NCBI GenBank assembly: GCA_036270095.1
Contig: DATBDE010000154.1
Span: 1-14,168, forward strand
Origin: DATBDE01 sp036270095
GTDB taxonomy: Bacteria > Actinomycetota > Thermoleophilia > Solirubrobacterales > Solirubrobacteraceae
Direction: 5' to 3'
DNA length: 14,168 nt
Positions 7,658-14,076 of this stretch are shown piece after piece. The translations under genes were made by a program, and so were the position numbers. How positions within the stretch are numbered: position 1 is the first letter of the stretch; each line of letters opens with the position of its first letter. Under the pieces are notes generated by a model. The model was not told the origin of the DNA. It saw only the letters and a list, made by a program, of their open reading frames with translations, and ran no database searches.

Positions 7658-7683
7658 TACTCGCGGGACGCCTCGGGTATCAT
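7654..7683 (+). promoter_or_regulatory. Putative promoter of the oxidative five-gene unit
   Basis: TATCAT at 7678-7683 is a good -10 hexamer, 8 nt before ATG 7692. CTGATA at 7654-7659, which overlaps the sulfatase stop codon, is a possible -35 (4 of 6 against TTGACA) at 18-nt spacing. Transcription would start within 1-2 nt of the ATG, so the transcript is leaderless or nearly so. There is no Shine-Dalgarno sequence. Confidence 0.5.
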
Positions 7684-7691
7684 CCGTACCA

Positions 7692-8606
7692 ATGGGGGCG
7701 CGGGAGCCCATCCTTCCGTCCGCCGGCGAGGCGGACCGGCTCGCCGTCACGCGCGGGTCCGTCGTCTGGGAGTACGCCAGCGACGCGCGCGGCCTGGTCA
7801 CGGGGGCCGGCATGGCGTTGCTGCTCCAGATCGCCCACCCCACCGTGGCGGCTGGCGTGCGCGACCACTCCGAGTTCGAGCACGACCCCTGGGGCCGGCT
7901 GTGGCGCACGCTCGACTTCGTGAACCTGTTCATCTACGCCGGCCCCGAGGCCGCCGCGCGCACGGGCCGCGCCCTGCGCGAGATGCACCGCTCGATCAGG
8001 GGCGTCGCGCCCGACGGTCGCCATTACCACGCGCTCGAGCCCGAGGCCTATGCCTGGGTGCACGCGACGCTGTGCGAGGCGATCCTCGGCTCGCAGCGGC
8101 TCTTCGGACGGCGCATGCGCCCCGACGAGGTCGTGCGCTTCTACGACGAGTGGCGCGCGCTCGGGCGCCTGCTCGGCGTGCGCGATCGCGACCTGCCGCA
8201 GGACTGGGCCGGCTTCCGCGGGTACTTCGACGGCATGGTGGACGAGCGCCTCGAGGACAACGACGTGGTCCAGAAGGTCATCCGCACCCTGCGCGCGCCG
8301 GCTCCGCCGCCGTTTGCCGCGAGCCTGCCGCCCGCCGTCTGGCGCGTGCTGCGCTTCCCCAGCGCCCGCGCCGGAGAGCTGGCCACGATCGCCTTGCTGC
8401 CGCCGCGCCTGCGCGCGCGCTTCGGGCTCCACCTGGGCCCGCGCGAGGCGCGCGAGCTGCGCGCCTTCGCGGCCCTGTCGCGCGGCGCCACGCCGCTGAT
8501 GCCCGACAGCCTGCTGCGCATGGGGCCGAGCTACCTGCGCGCACGCCGCAAGGCGATGGCCCGGGGCGACTTCGCCGCTGCCCTCGAGGTCGCGCCGGCG
8601 GCGTGA
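7692..8606 (+). CDS. Oxygenase MpaB / DUF2236 family protein
   Basis: A 304-residue protein of the DUF2236 family (ER-bound oxygenase mpaB / latex-clearing protein catalytic domain), whose studied members are heme-dependent oxygenases. Family marks are the early LLLQIAHPTVAAGVRDHS (44-60, His49 and His59), REMHRSIRG (96-104) and EPEAYAWVHATL (117-128, His124). The middle and C-terminal helices (FRGYFDGMVDERL; LPPRLRARFGL) are also typical. Length fits bacterial members. Substrate is unknown; relatives act on polyisoprene or prenylated aromatics, and most bacterial ones are uncharacterised. No signal peptide is seen. It is the first gene of a tight unit: its TGA overlaps the GTG of the TetR gene by 4 nt. 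The N-terminal VVWEYASDARGLVTGAG matches the region usual before the first His motif. Confidence 0.87.
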   Translation: MGAREPILPSAGEADRLAVTRGSVVWEYASDARGLVTGAGMALLLQIAHPTVAAGVRDHSEFEHDPWGRLWRTLDFVNLFIYAGPEAAARTGRALREMHRSIRGVAPDGRHYHALEPEAYAWVHATLCEAILGSQRLFGRRMRPDEVVRFYDEWRALGRLLGVRDRDLPQDWAGFRGYFDGMVDERLEDNDVVQKVIRTLRAPAPPPFAASLPPAVWRVLRFPSARAGELATIALLPPRLRARFGLHLGPREARELRAFAALSRGATPLMPDSLLRMGPSYLRARRKAMARGDFAAALEVAPAA

Positions 8607-9220
8607 CCCTCCCGCTCGACGACCTGCTGTCGCGGGCGCTGCGCGCAGGCGCCGCGGCGGCGCCGCCGAGCGACGCCGACGACCGCATCCTCGACGCCGC
8701 CCTGGCCGAGTTCGCCGCCTACGGCACCGCCCGGGCGACGATGGAGGACGTGGGGCGCCGCGCGGGCGTGTCCCGCATCACCGTGTTCCGCCGCTTCGGC
8801 AGCAAGGACGCCCTCGTCGAGCGGCTGCTGCGGCGCGAGCTCGAGCGCTTCCTCGCCGCCGTCGAGCGCCGCTTCGACGCCGTGCACGACCCGGCCGAGC
8901 GCATCGTCGAGGCCTTCGTGGCCTGCGTGCGCGCCGGCGCCGAGCACCCGCTGGTGGGGCGCATGGCGCGCGTCGAGGCCGGCGTCGCCTCCGAGCGCCT
9001 GTTCCGCGGCGACCCCGCGCCGGTCGACGTCGGCCGCGCCTTCGTGGCCCGCCACCTCCGCGCGGACCTGCCGCGCAAGCGCGCCGACGCCGTCGCCGAC
9101 GTGCTCGTGCGCCTGGCCGCGACGTATGTGTTCTTCGCAAGCCCGCTGGTCGACCCCGCCGACGAGCGGTCGGTCCGAGCGTTTGCGCGCCGGGCACTCG
9201 TGCCCATCGCCGTGCCCTAG
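8603..9220 (+). CDS. TetR-family transcriptional regulator
   Basis: A 205-residue repressor-type regulator. The N-terminal DNA-binding domain is clear: DDRILDAALAEFAAYGTARAT (about 26-46), then the helix-turn-helix MEDVGRRAGVSRITVFRRFGSKDALV (47-72, given here in parts: MEDVGRRAGVSR and ITVFRRFGSKDALV). The C-terminal helical part would bind the ligand and dimerise. The start is the GTG at 8603, which overlaps the preceding TGA as GTGA; this implies translational coupling with the oxygenase gene. Lying inside the unit it probably controls, it is likely to autoregulate the cluster in response to its substrate; the promoter around 7654-7691 is the first place to look for an operator. Ligand unknown. 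Confidence 0.93.
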   Translation: MTLPLDDLLSRALRAGAAAAPPSDADDRILDAALAEFAAYGTARATMEDVGRRAGVSRITVFRRFGSKDALVERLLRRELERFLAAVERRFDAVHDPAERIVEAFVACVRAGAEHPLVGRMARVEAGVASERLFRGDPAPVDVGRAFVARHLRADLPRKRADAVADVLVRLAATYVFFASPLVDPADERSVRAFARRALVPIAVP

Positions 9221-9235
9221 TGGCAGGATGGGGTC

Positions 9236-9721
9236 ATGGCTGATCCCAACGTCTTGTCCCCCGAGTGGGACGTCGAGCTGACCGACCCGCCGTTCCGCGC
9301 GCGCGTGAGCCGCGTCGCCTATCGCGCCGGCGGCTCCGAGCTCGGCGCGTCGCTGTTCGAGGTGGAGCCCGGTGGCGCGGTCTCGCCCTACCACGTCCAC
9401 CACGGCAACGAGGAGATGCTCATCGTCATCGCCGGGCGGCCCGAGCTGCGCACGCCCAAGGGCCGCCGGACGCTCGAGCCCGGAGCGGTCGTCGCCTTCC
9501 CGCGCGGCCCGGCCGGCGCCCACCAGGTGCGGAACCCGGGGCCCGACAGCGCCCGGGTGCTCCTGATCTCGACCATGCACCACCCCGAGGTGGTCGAGCA
9601 CCTCGACACCGGCGCCACGCTGGCCATGCTCGGCCCGGCCGAGGGCAGCGTGTTCCCGGTCGGCACCGACGTGCCCTACATGGACGCCGTGGTCAGCGCC
9701 ATGGAGGCCGAGCGCGAGTGA
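9236..9721 (+). CDS. Single-domain cupin protein
   Basis: A 161-residue cupin (Cupin_2 type). Motif 1 is GAVSPYHVHHGNEEM (about 47-61), giving metal ligands His53, His55 and Glu59. Motif 2 is GAVVAFPRGPAGAHQVRN (83-100), with His96 as fourth ligand and the usual closing Asn. The fold is a beta-barrel that could be a dioxygenase, isomerase or a ligand-binding protein; sequence alone does not decide. It starts 15 nt after the TetR gene. A CAGGAT hexamer at 9224-9229 lies 6 nt before the ATG, so a secondary leaderless promoter is possible. The last codon overlaps the next gene's GTG (GTGA). Beyond the barrel, the C-terminal ~45 residues (ATLAMLGPAEGSVFPVG...) probably form an extra arm. Confidence 0.88.
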   Translation: MADPNVLSPEWDVELTDPPFRARVSRVAYRAGGSELGASLFEVEPGGAVSPYHVHHGNEEMLIVIAGRPELRTPKGRRTLEPGAVVAFPRGPAGAHQVRNPGPDSARVLLISTMHHPEVVEHLDTGATLAMLGPAEGSVFPVGTDVPYMDAVVSAMEAERE

Positions 9722-10566
9722 GCGGCATCGCCAGCGACACCACCGTCGGGCCCGTGTCCCTCACGGTCGCCGAGCTCGACCGCTCGCTGCGCTGGTACGC
9801 GCACGCCCTCGGCCTCGAGCCCAACCGCGCCCCCAACGGCGGCGGCGTGGCCGTCCTCGGCGTGGGCGATGACGACCTGCTCGTGCTCCACGAGGAGCCC
9901 GGCGCGCTCCCCGTCCAGCATCACACCGGCCTCTACCACTACGCGCTGCTCGTGCCCACGCGCTCGGACCTCGCCCGCTGGCTCGCCCACGTGGCCCAGG
10001 ACCGCATCCCGCTCACCGGCCTGTCCGACCACATCGTCAGCGAGGCGATCTACCTGCGCGACCCCGACGGGCACGGCATCGAGATCTACCGCGACCGCCC
10101 GCGCGACGAGTGGATCCGCGACGGCGACGAGGTGCGTATGAGCACCGACGCGATCGACGTCGAGGACCTGCTCGGCGCCGCCGAGGGCGCGCCGACCGGC
10201 GTTCCCGAGGGCACGCGCATGGGCCACGTCCACCTCCACGTGGCCGACATCCCCGCCGCCGCGACCTTCTACCGCGACACCCTCGGCTTCGACGAGACCG
10301 CCCACCTCGGCGACCAGGCCAGCTTCTTCTCCGCCGGCGGCTACCACCACCACGTCGGCGTCAACACCTGGGCCGGCGTGGGGGCGACCCCGCCGCCGCC
10401 CGGCTCGGCCGCCCTGCGCCACGCGACCGTCGTGCTGCCCGACGCGGTGCAGCGCGACCGGGTCGTCGACCGCGCCGCCGACGCCGGGGCCGAGCCCATG
10501 GAGGTGGAGGAGGGAGTGCTCGTGCGCGACCCGAGCCAGAACGCGCTCGTGCTCACGACGGCATGA
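9718..10566 (+). CDS. Two-module VOC dioxygenase, CatE-like (catechol 2,3-dioxygenase family)
   Basis: A 282-residue protein with two tandem VOC modules. Module 1 (about 10-128) has GPVSLTVAELDRSLRWY, GLYHYALLVP (His74) and DPDGHGIEIYRDRPRDEW (Glu122). Module 2 (about 168-282) has GHVHLHVADIPAAATFYRD (His172/His174), GGYHHHVGVNTWAG (His210-212) and DPSQNALVL. The layout, including MSTDAIDVEDLL between the modules, matches Bacillus CatE/YfiE-type catechol-2,3-dioxygenases as I remember them. These enzymes open aromatic diol rings beside the hydroxyls. In the position of the usual third metal ligand, module 2 has Val278, while module 1 retains Glu122 but lacks the first His (Ser14). The start is the GTG at 9718 (GTGA with the cupin stop). 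The end overlaps the P450 start (ATGA). It is probably not a glyoxalase because of its length and two modules. Confidence 0.88.
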   Translation: MSGIASDTTVGPVSLTVAELDRSLRWYAHALGLEPNRAPNGGGVAVLGVGDDDLLVLHEEPGALPVQHHTGLYHYALLVPTRSDLARWLAHVAQDRIPLTGLSDHIVSEAIYLRDPDGHGIEIYRDRPRDEWIRDGDEVRMSTDAIDVEDLLGAAEGAPTGVPEGTRMGHVHLHVADIPAAATFYRDTLGFDETAHLGDQASFFSAGGYHHHVGVNTWAGVGATPPPPGSAALRHATVVLPDAVQRDRVVDRAADAGAEPMEVEEGVLVRDPSQNALVLTTA

Positions 10567-11768
10567 CCACCGTCGCCGACCTCGACTTGCCGCAGCTCGA
10601 CGTCTTCGACCCCGACCTGCGCGGGCCCCGGTTCCACACGACCGTGCGGGACCTGGCCGAGCGCACATGGATCGTGCAGTCGCCGCTGGCCTGCATCGTG
10701 CTCGACCGCGAGGCGGGCTCGTTCTTCCTGCGCTCCAAGCAGTGCAGCTTCCCGGGCCTGAAGATCGCCGAGCTCTTCGGCATCGAGGACGGACCGCTGC
10801 ACGAGGAGATCGTCCGCAACATCCTTCACGTCAACGCCACCGACCACCGGCGCCTGCGCAGCCTCGTCAACCCCGCCTTCACGCCGCGCGCCGCCGAGCG
10901 CTGGCGCCCGGCCATGCGGCGCTTCATCGCCGAGCTCCACGATGCCGTGGCCGCCGACGGGCGCTGCGAGTTCGTCGAGGCCTTCGCCAAGCCCTACCCG
11001 TCGCTGACCATCGCCACGGTCATGGGCGCGGCGCTCAGCGACGCGCCACGCCTGCACGAGTGGTCGAACTGGATCCAGCGCCAGTTCGACGGCCCCTCGC
11101 TGATGACCGAGCGCGAGCGGATCGAGCGCGCCGTGGCCGAGTTCTACGACTACGCCGGCGACCTGCTCGCGCGGCGGCGCGAGGACCCCGGCGACGACCT
11201 CATCTCGACCCTGATCGCGGCCCGCTTCGAAGGCGACAAGCTTTCGGACGCCGAGCTCGTCAATCTCGTGCTCAACGTGCTCGTGGGCGGCGTCGACACG
11301 ACCCAGAGCCAGCTCGCCCAGGGCATCCGCCTGTTCGCCGAGCACCCCGACCAGTGGGACCGCGTCCGCGCCGACCCCGACGCGATGGTGCCGCGCGCGG
11401 TGGAGGAGATCCTGCGCTACGAGCCCATTACGCCGTTCACCGCCCGCATCGTGGAGGAGGAGCTGGTCTATCGCGACGTCGTCTTCCCGGTCGACACCGT
11501 GGTGATGGTCTGCGCGTTCACCGGCAACCGCGACCCGGGCGAGCCCGACGTCTTCGACGTGGCCGCCGAGCGCGAGGACAAGCCGCTGACCTTCGGGGCG
11601 GGCATCCACTACTGCCTGGGCGCGAACCTCGCCCGCGCCGAACTGCAGGAGGCGCTGGCCTTCCTGGCCCGGCGTTGGACGCGGATCGAGCTCGACGGCG
11701 AGCCCGTCATGGGCTCGATCAACGGCATCTACGGGATCGACACGCTGCCGATCCGCTGGACTGACTAG
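10563..11768 (+). CDS. Cytochrome P450
   Basis: A 401-residue soluble bacterial class I P450. It shows the C-helix NATDHRRLRSLVNPAFTPR (91-109, with His95 and Arg99 at heme propionates), the I-helix oxygen-activation motif VGGVDTTQ (Asp245-Thr246), the K-helix ExxR (Glu282-Arg285 in EEILR), and the heme loop FGAGIHYCLG with thiolate ligand Cys351. It inserts one oxygen atom, usually by hydroxylation. It needs electrons from a ferredoxin/reductase pair, and none is encoded in the window. It is the last gene of the five-gene unit; its ATG overlaps the dioxygenase TGA. A possible pathway role is hydroxylating an aromatic or terpenoid before ring cleavage by the neighbouring VOC enzyme, but this is inferred from position only. 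The stop overlaps the opposing gene's stop in CTAG (11765-11768). Confidence 0.96.
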   Translation: MTTVADLDLPQLDVFDPDLRGPRFHTTVRDLAERTWIVQSPLACIVLDREAGSFFLRSKQCSFPGLKIAELFGIEDGPLHEEIVRNILHVNATDHRRLRSLVNPAFTPRAAERWRPAMRRFIAELHDAVAADGRCEFVEAFAKPYPSLTIATVMGAALSDAPRLHEWSNWIQRQFDGPSLMTERERIERAVAEFYDYAGDLLARRREDPGDDLISTLIAARFEGDKLSDAELVNLVLNVLVGGVDTTQSQLAQGIRLFAEHPDQWDRVRADPDAMVPRAVEEILRYEPITPFTARIVEEELVYRDVVFPVDTVVMVCAFTGNRDPGEPDVFDVAAEREDKPLTFGAGIHYCLGANLARAELQEALAFLARRWTRIELDGEPVMGSINGIYGIDTLPIRWTD

Positions 11769-12415
11769 CCCCCGAGCCCGCCGAAGATCGCGAACGGGAA
11801 CGGGTCGCCGACCTTCCACACGGCGGCGCCCGAGACCTCGGCGTGGACCCTCGTGCCCTCCGGCGCCTCGGACTGGATCTTCTCGGCCGCTGCGTTGGCC
11901 AGGTCCTCGTTGGGGGCGCCCACGAGCAGGAACTTCCAGCGCCGCACGACCGGGAAGCCCTCGCGCTCGAGCTGCTCGGCGAAGGCGACGGTCTCGCGGT
12001 GGCTGGGCAGCTCGACCCGGACCTCCCACTCGGCGAAGCCCTGCTCGGCCGTCTCCTCCACCTCGTCGGCCTCCTCGATCGCGTGCTCGGCGGCGCGCTC
12101 GGCAGGCGTGCTGGGGAGGGGCTTGTCGACCGGCTCCCATCGCTCCTCATCGGGGTGCCAGCGGGTCAGCGTGATCGAGCTGTCGGTGAGCTTGTGCTCG
12201 GTCAGCAGGGGGGCGATGGCGGTCTGGACCTCGTGGGCCGCGTCCTCGGTGTCGGTGTAGACGAAGACGTGGGGCCCGTCGGCGCTGACCGCGACGCGGT
12301 CGCCCAGGCGCCGGCGCGCGTCGCGCTGGAGCGAGAGCTCGCGCATGGACTCGGCGAAGGAGAAGCCGTCGCCGGAGGCGTCGAGCTCGATGGCGAGGCG
12401 ATAGTCGTCGGACAC
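11765..12415 (-). CDS. Conserved hypothetical protein with two alpha/beta halves
   Basis: A 216-residue acidic cytoplasmic protein of unknown function. It begins at GTG 12415 (MSDDYRLAIELDASGDGFSF). The first half (~1-90) has strand VAVSADGPHVFVYTD, helix DAAHEVQTAIAPLLTEHK and strand ITLTRWHP. An acidic linker (~102-128) precedes a second half (~129-195) with WEVRVELPSHRETVAFAEQL, VVRRWKFLLVG, a helix DLANAAAEKIQSEAP and strand RVHAEV. The two halves look like a duplicated ferredoxin-like unit. I recall similar hypotheticals in actinobacteria but no named domain. It is convergent with the P450; the stops share CTAG. A TAACCT hexamer 8 nt before the GTG (12424-12429) suggests near-leaderless expression. 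Confidence 0.85.
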   Translation of the reverse strand: MSDDYRLAIELDASGDGFSFAESMRELSLQRDARRRLGDRVAVSADGPHVFVYTDTEDAAHEVQTAIAPLLTEHKLTDSSITLTRWHPDEERWEPVDKPLPSTPAERAAEHAIEEADEVEETAEQGFAEWEVRVELPSHRETVAFAEQLEREGFPVVRRWKFLLVGAPNEDLANAAAEKIQSEAPEGTRVHAEVSGAAVWKVGDPFPFAIFGGLGG

Positions 12416-12423
12416 GCGCGCGG

Positions 12424-12429
12424 AGGTTA
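12424..12429 (-). promoter_or_regulatory. Putative -10 element (TAACCT) for the gene starting at 12415
   Basis: On the minus strand TAACCT lies 8 nt before the GTG start, so the transcript would have a leader of at most 1-2 nt. It supports the GTG rather than a later start. A hairpin lies immediately upstream. Confidence 0.4.
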
Positions 12430-12433
12430 ACGA

Positions 12434-12465
12434 CCGGCGGCCGCACCCTCGGGTGCGGCCGCCGG
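12434..12465. terminator. Perfect 15-bp GC hairpin downstream of the secreted-protein gene
   Basis: CCGGCGGCCGCACCC at 12434-12448 pairs exactly with GGGTGCGGCCGCCGG at 12451-12465, with a 2-nt nominal gap (effective loop CTCG). It begins 23 nt after the stop of the gene at 12489-12980 and so fits as its terminator. There is no T-run. It lies directly upstream of the -10 of the next minus-strand gene, which would insulate the two. Confidence 0.65.
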
Positions 12466-12488
12466 GAGATGACGCTGCTTCGTGGGAG

Positions 12489-12980
12489 CTAGAAGCTCGC
12501 CGAGTACGTGATCGGGGAGTTCCCGCTCGTGCACTTGTCGCCGTTGGCCAGCGTCAGCGTGGGCTGGATGGTGCCCCGCGCGTTACCGGTGTCGAGGCGG
12601 ATGTTGCCGGCCGCGATGATCTCCAGGTTGGCGCCGATCGGCCCGGTGGGGCCGTTCACGCTACCGCTCTTGCTGGCGGGGAAGTTGAACTTCACGCGGC
12701 TGAGGTGGTGACCGCGGAACCCACCCGGCGTGCTCGGCCCGGTGATCGTCTCGCTGTCGGTGAAGGACCCGCCGCTGTCGCAGGTCACGCGGTACTCGAC
12801 CTGCATCTGCACGCGCCGCCCGCTGCTGGCCAGCAGGAGGATGACCTTGCCGCCTTGCGAGGTCTTGCCGTCCGCGCGGAACGCCGCGGCGTGCGCCTTC
12901 GGAGCGGCCGATGCCAGCGGCGGGGCAAGCATCAGGGCCGCGGCCCCAACCGCGACGAACCCCGGGATAAATCGCTTCAT
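12489..12980 (-). CDS. Small secreted beta-rich protein, trio member A
   Basis: A 163-residue exported protein of no family I can name. The signal peptide is MKRFIPGFVAVGAAALMLAP with cleavage after about residue 25 (LASA-APKA). The mature part is beta-rich: GKTSQGGKVILLLASSGRR, then VQMQVEYRVTCDSGG, FTDSETITGPSTPGGFRG, and a conserved ending IQPTLTLANGDKCTSGNSP. It has two Cys in the mature chain (VTCDSGG and GDKCTSG) that could form a disulfide. It aligns over its length with the gene at 13079-13582 (LxNGDxCTSGxxPI) and less closely with 13639-14076. Unlike the others in the window it has a Shine-Dalgarno sequence: GAGAGGAG (12985-12992 on the plus strand), 4 nt before the ATG. A terminator hairpin follows. 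Confidence 0.8.
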   Translation of the reverse strand: MKRFIPGFVAVGAAALMLAPPLASAAPKAHAAAFRADGKTSQGGKVILLLASSGRRVQMQVEYRVTCDSGGSFTDSETITGPSTPGGFRGHHLSRVKFNFPASKSGSVNGPTGPIGANLEIIAAGNIRLDTGNARGTIQPTLTLANGDKCTSGNSPITYSASF

Positions 12981-12984
12981 GAGA

Positions 12985-12992
12985 CTCCTCTC
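12985..12992 (-). promoter_or_regulatory. Shine-Dalgarno sequence (GAGAGGAG) for trio member A
   Basis: The minus strand carries GAGAGGAG 4 nt before ATG 12980 and fixes this start. It is one of only two clear ribosome binding sites in the window. The rest of 12981-13078 holds no gene; a weak 5-bp hairpin (CCGTG/CACGG, 13047-13063) lies just after the stop of the next gene. Confidence 0.5.
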
Positions 12993-13078
12993 GTTGCGCT
13001 CTTACTAGAGCTGAGCAGGTGCGAACGTAATGCCTACGCGGAACCCCCGTGGGCTTCACACGGATTGAATTCGGTATG

Positions 13079-13582
13079 TCAGCGCGAGGGCTTCGGGGGT
13101 GCCGGAGGCGCGCTCGCGGCCCTCCAGCGGATGGGCGCGCCGCCGCTCGTGCACCTGTCGCCGTTGCTGAGCACGATCGTCGGCTCGATGCGTCCGGTCG
13201 CGTGTCCGGTGCCCAGGCGGATGTCGCCGGCCACGACGACGTCGAGCGTGCCGGTGACCTGCTGACCCGACGCGGTGGCGGCTTGGACCTGGCCAGCGCC
13301 CTGGGCCGAGAACTTGACCGCGGTCACGCGCCGGTGCCGGACGGTGGGGTGGGCGGGGGCGTTGACGGTCTCTGAGTCGACGAAGGCCAGGCCGCTCGCG
13401 CACGAGACCGAGTACGCGAAGTGGAGTGACACCTTGCGGCCGTTGGCGGCCATGGACAGGGTGAGCGCCTGGTTCTGGTCGGTGGTGCCCGCGAACGGGA
13501 TCGGCGTGGCGGCAGCCGGCGCGGCGGCCGCGAGCGTCACGGCAACGGCCACCAGGGCCAGGGTTCGGTGGTGGGTTCGCAA
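13079..13582 (-). CDS. Small secreted beta-rich protein, trio member B
   Basis: A 167-residue exported protein. The signal peptide is MRTHHRTLALVAVAVTLAAA with cleavage near residue 25 (APAAA-TPIPF). The mature chain parallels trio member A: GTTDQNQALTLSMAANGRK, VSLHFAYSVSCASG, FVDSETVNAP, VVVAGDIRLGTGHATG, then IEPTIVLSNGDRCTSGGAP. The two mature Cys match those of A. It ends with a Pro-rich tail (PPAPPKPSR). No named family is recognised. The start is a TTG at 13582 (read as Met), chosen because TAGGGT lies 8 nt upstream at 13591-13596; no ATG gives a complete signal peptide. It is divergent from trio member C, sharing a 56-nt intergenic region, and lies 98 nt upstream of A on the same strand, so A and B may be co-transcribed. 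Confidence 0.78.
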   Translation of the reverse strand: MRTHHRTLALVAVAVTLAAAAPAAATPIPFAGTTDQNQALTLSMAANGRKVSLHFAYSVSCASGLAFVDSETVNAPAHPTVRHRRVTAVKFSAQGAGQVQAATASGQQVTGTLDVVVAGDIRLGTGHATGRIEPTIVLSNGDRCTSGGAPIRWRAASAPPAPPKPSR

Positions 13583-13590
13583 CTCTTGAG

Positions 13591-13596
13591 ACCCTA
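13591..13596 (-). promoter_or_regulatory. Putative -10 element (TAGGGT) for trio member B
   Basis: On the minus strand TAGGGT lies 8 nt before the TTG start at 13582, predicting a leader of 0-2 nt. No good -35 hexamer is seen. It is back to back with the element for trio member C, 26 nt away. Confidence 0.4.
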
Positions 13597-13622
13597 CGTC
13601 GTTGGTGCGGGCAGATGGGCTT

Positions 13623-13628
13623 TACCAT
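13623..13628 (+). promoter_or_regulatory. Putative -10 element (TACCAT) for trio member C
   Basis: TACCAT lies 10 nt before ATG 13639, predicting a leader of about 4 nt. It lies downstream of the in-frame ATG at 13615, which argues against that longer start. Confidence 0.4.
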
Positions 13629-13638
13629 CGCTTTCCCC

Positions 13639-14076
13639 ATGCGCCGGTTCGTCGCGCTCCTGGCCATCCTCGCGCTGCTCGCCGCGGCAGCGGGCACGGC
13701 GTACGCGGCCGGCATGCTCACCTACACCGGGGCGACCTCGCAGGGCAACGCTTTCAAGCTCACGGTTGCCTCCGACGGGCTGCGCTTCCGCATCGCCTGG
13801 AAGGCCGACTGCCACGACGGGCAGGACCCGTTCCAGGCCGAGACCGCGTCGCAGCGCCCGCTGCACAACCCGCCCGGCGGCTTCTCCAGCCACGAGACCT
13901 ACGACGCCAAGGCCAGCGACGGCGCCACCGTGCACTACGACATCACGATCGCCGGGGCGATCCATGGCCGCCGCGCGGCGGGTTCGTGGCAGGCCACGGC
14001 GACCGGCCCGTACAAGGACGGCGGCAGCTACAAGTGCGACACCGGCCGCGTGACCTGGAAGGCCCGGCGCGCCTGA
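13639..14076 (+). CDS. Small secreted beta-rich protein, trio member C
   Basis: A 145-residue exported protein. From ATG 13639 the signal peptide is MRRFVALLAILALLAAAAGT with cleavage near residue 23 (AYA-AGML). The mature chain starts YTGATSQGNAFKLTVASDG, matching GxTSQGxxxxLxxAxxG of members A and B. It continues LRFRIAWKADCHDGQ, FQAETASQRP, PPGGFSSHETYD and ends YKCDTGRVTWKARRA. Two mature Cys (ADCHDG, YKCDTG) are at positions equivalent to those of A and B. The match to A and B is weaker than theirs to each other, mostly in the first half and around the second Cys, so paralogy is probable rather than certain. An ATG at 13615 would add eight residues before the signal peptide but precedes the likely -10. 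The 92 nt after its stop to the window edge show no supported gene. Confidence 0.78.
   Translation: MRRFVALLAILALLAAAAGTAYAAGMLTYTGATSQGNAFKLTVASDGLRFRIAWKADCHDGQDPFQAETASQRPLHNPPGGFSSHETYDAKASDGATVHYDITIAGAIHGRRAAGSWQATATGPYKDGGSYKCDTGRVTWKARRA

Noticed and set aside
5738..7933. 731-codon minus-strand open frame
   Set aside because: It is antisense to the NUDIX, sulfatase and DUF2236 genes, which have complete motifs. Its Val/Arg/Gly-rich sequence has no recognisable domain.
10341..12140. 599-codon minus-strand open frame
   Set aside because: It is antisense to the P450 gene, whose heme, I-helix and ExxR motifs are intact, and it runs through the stop of the 11765-12415 gene in another phase.
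13615..13638. Earlier ATG for trio member C
   Set aside because: The TACCAT hexamer lies downstream of it, and the added residues precede an otherwise classical signal peptide.
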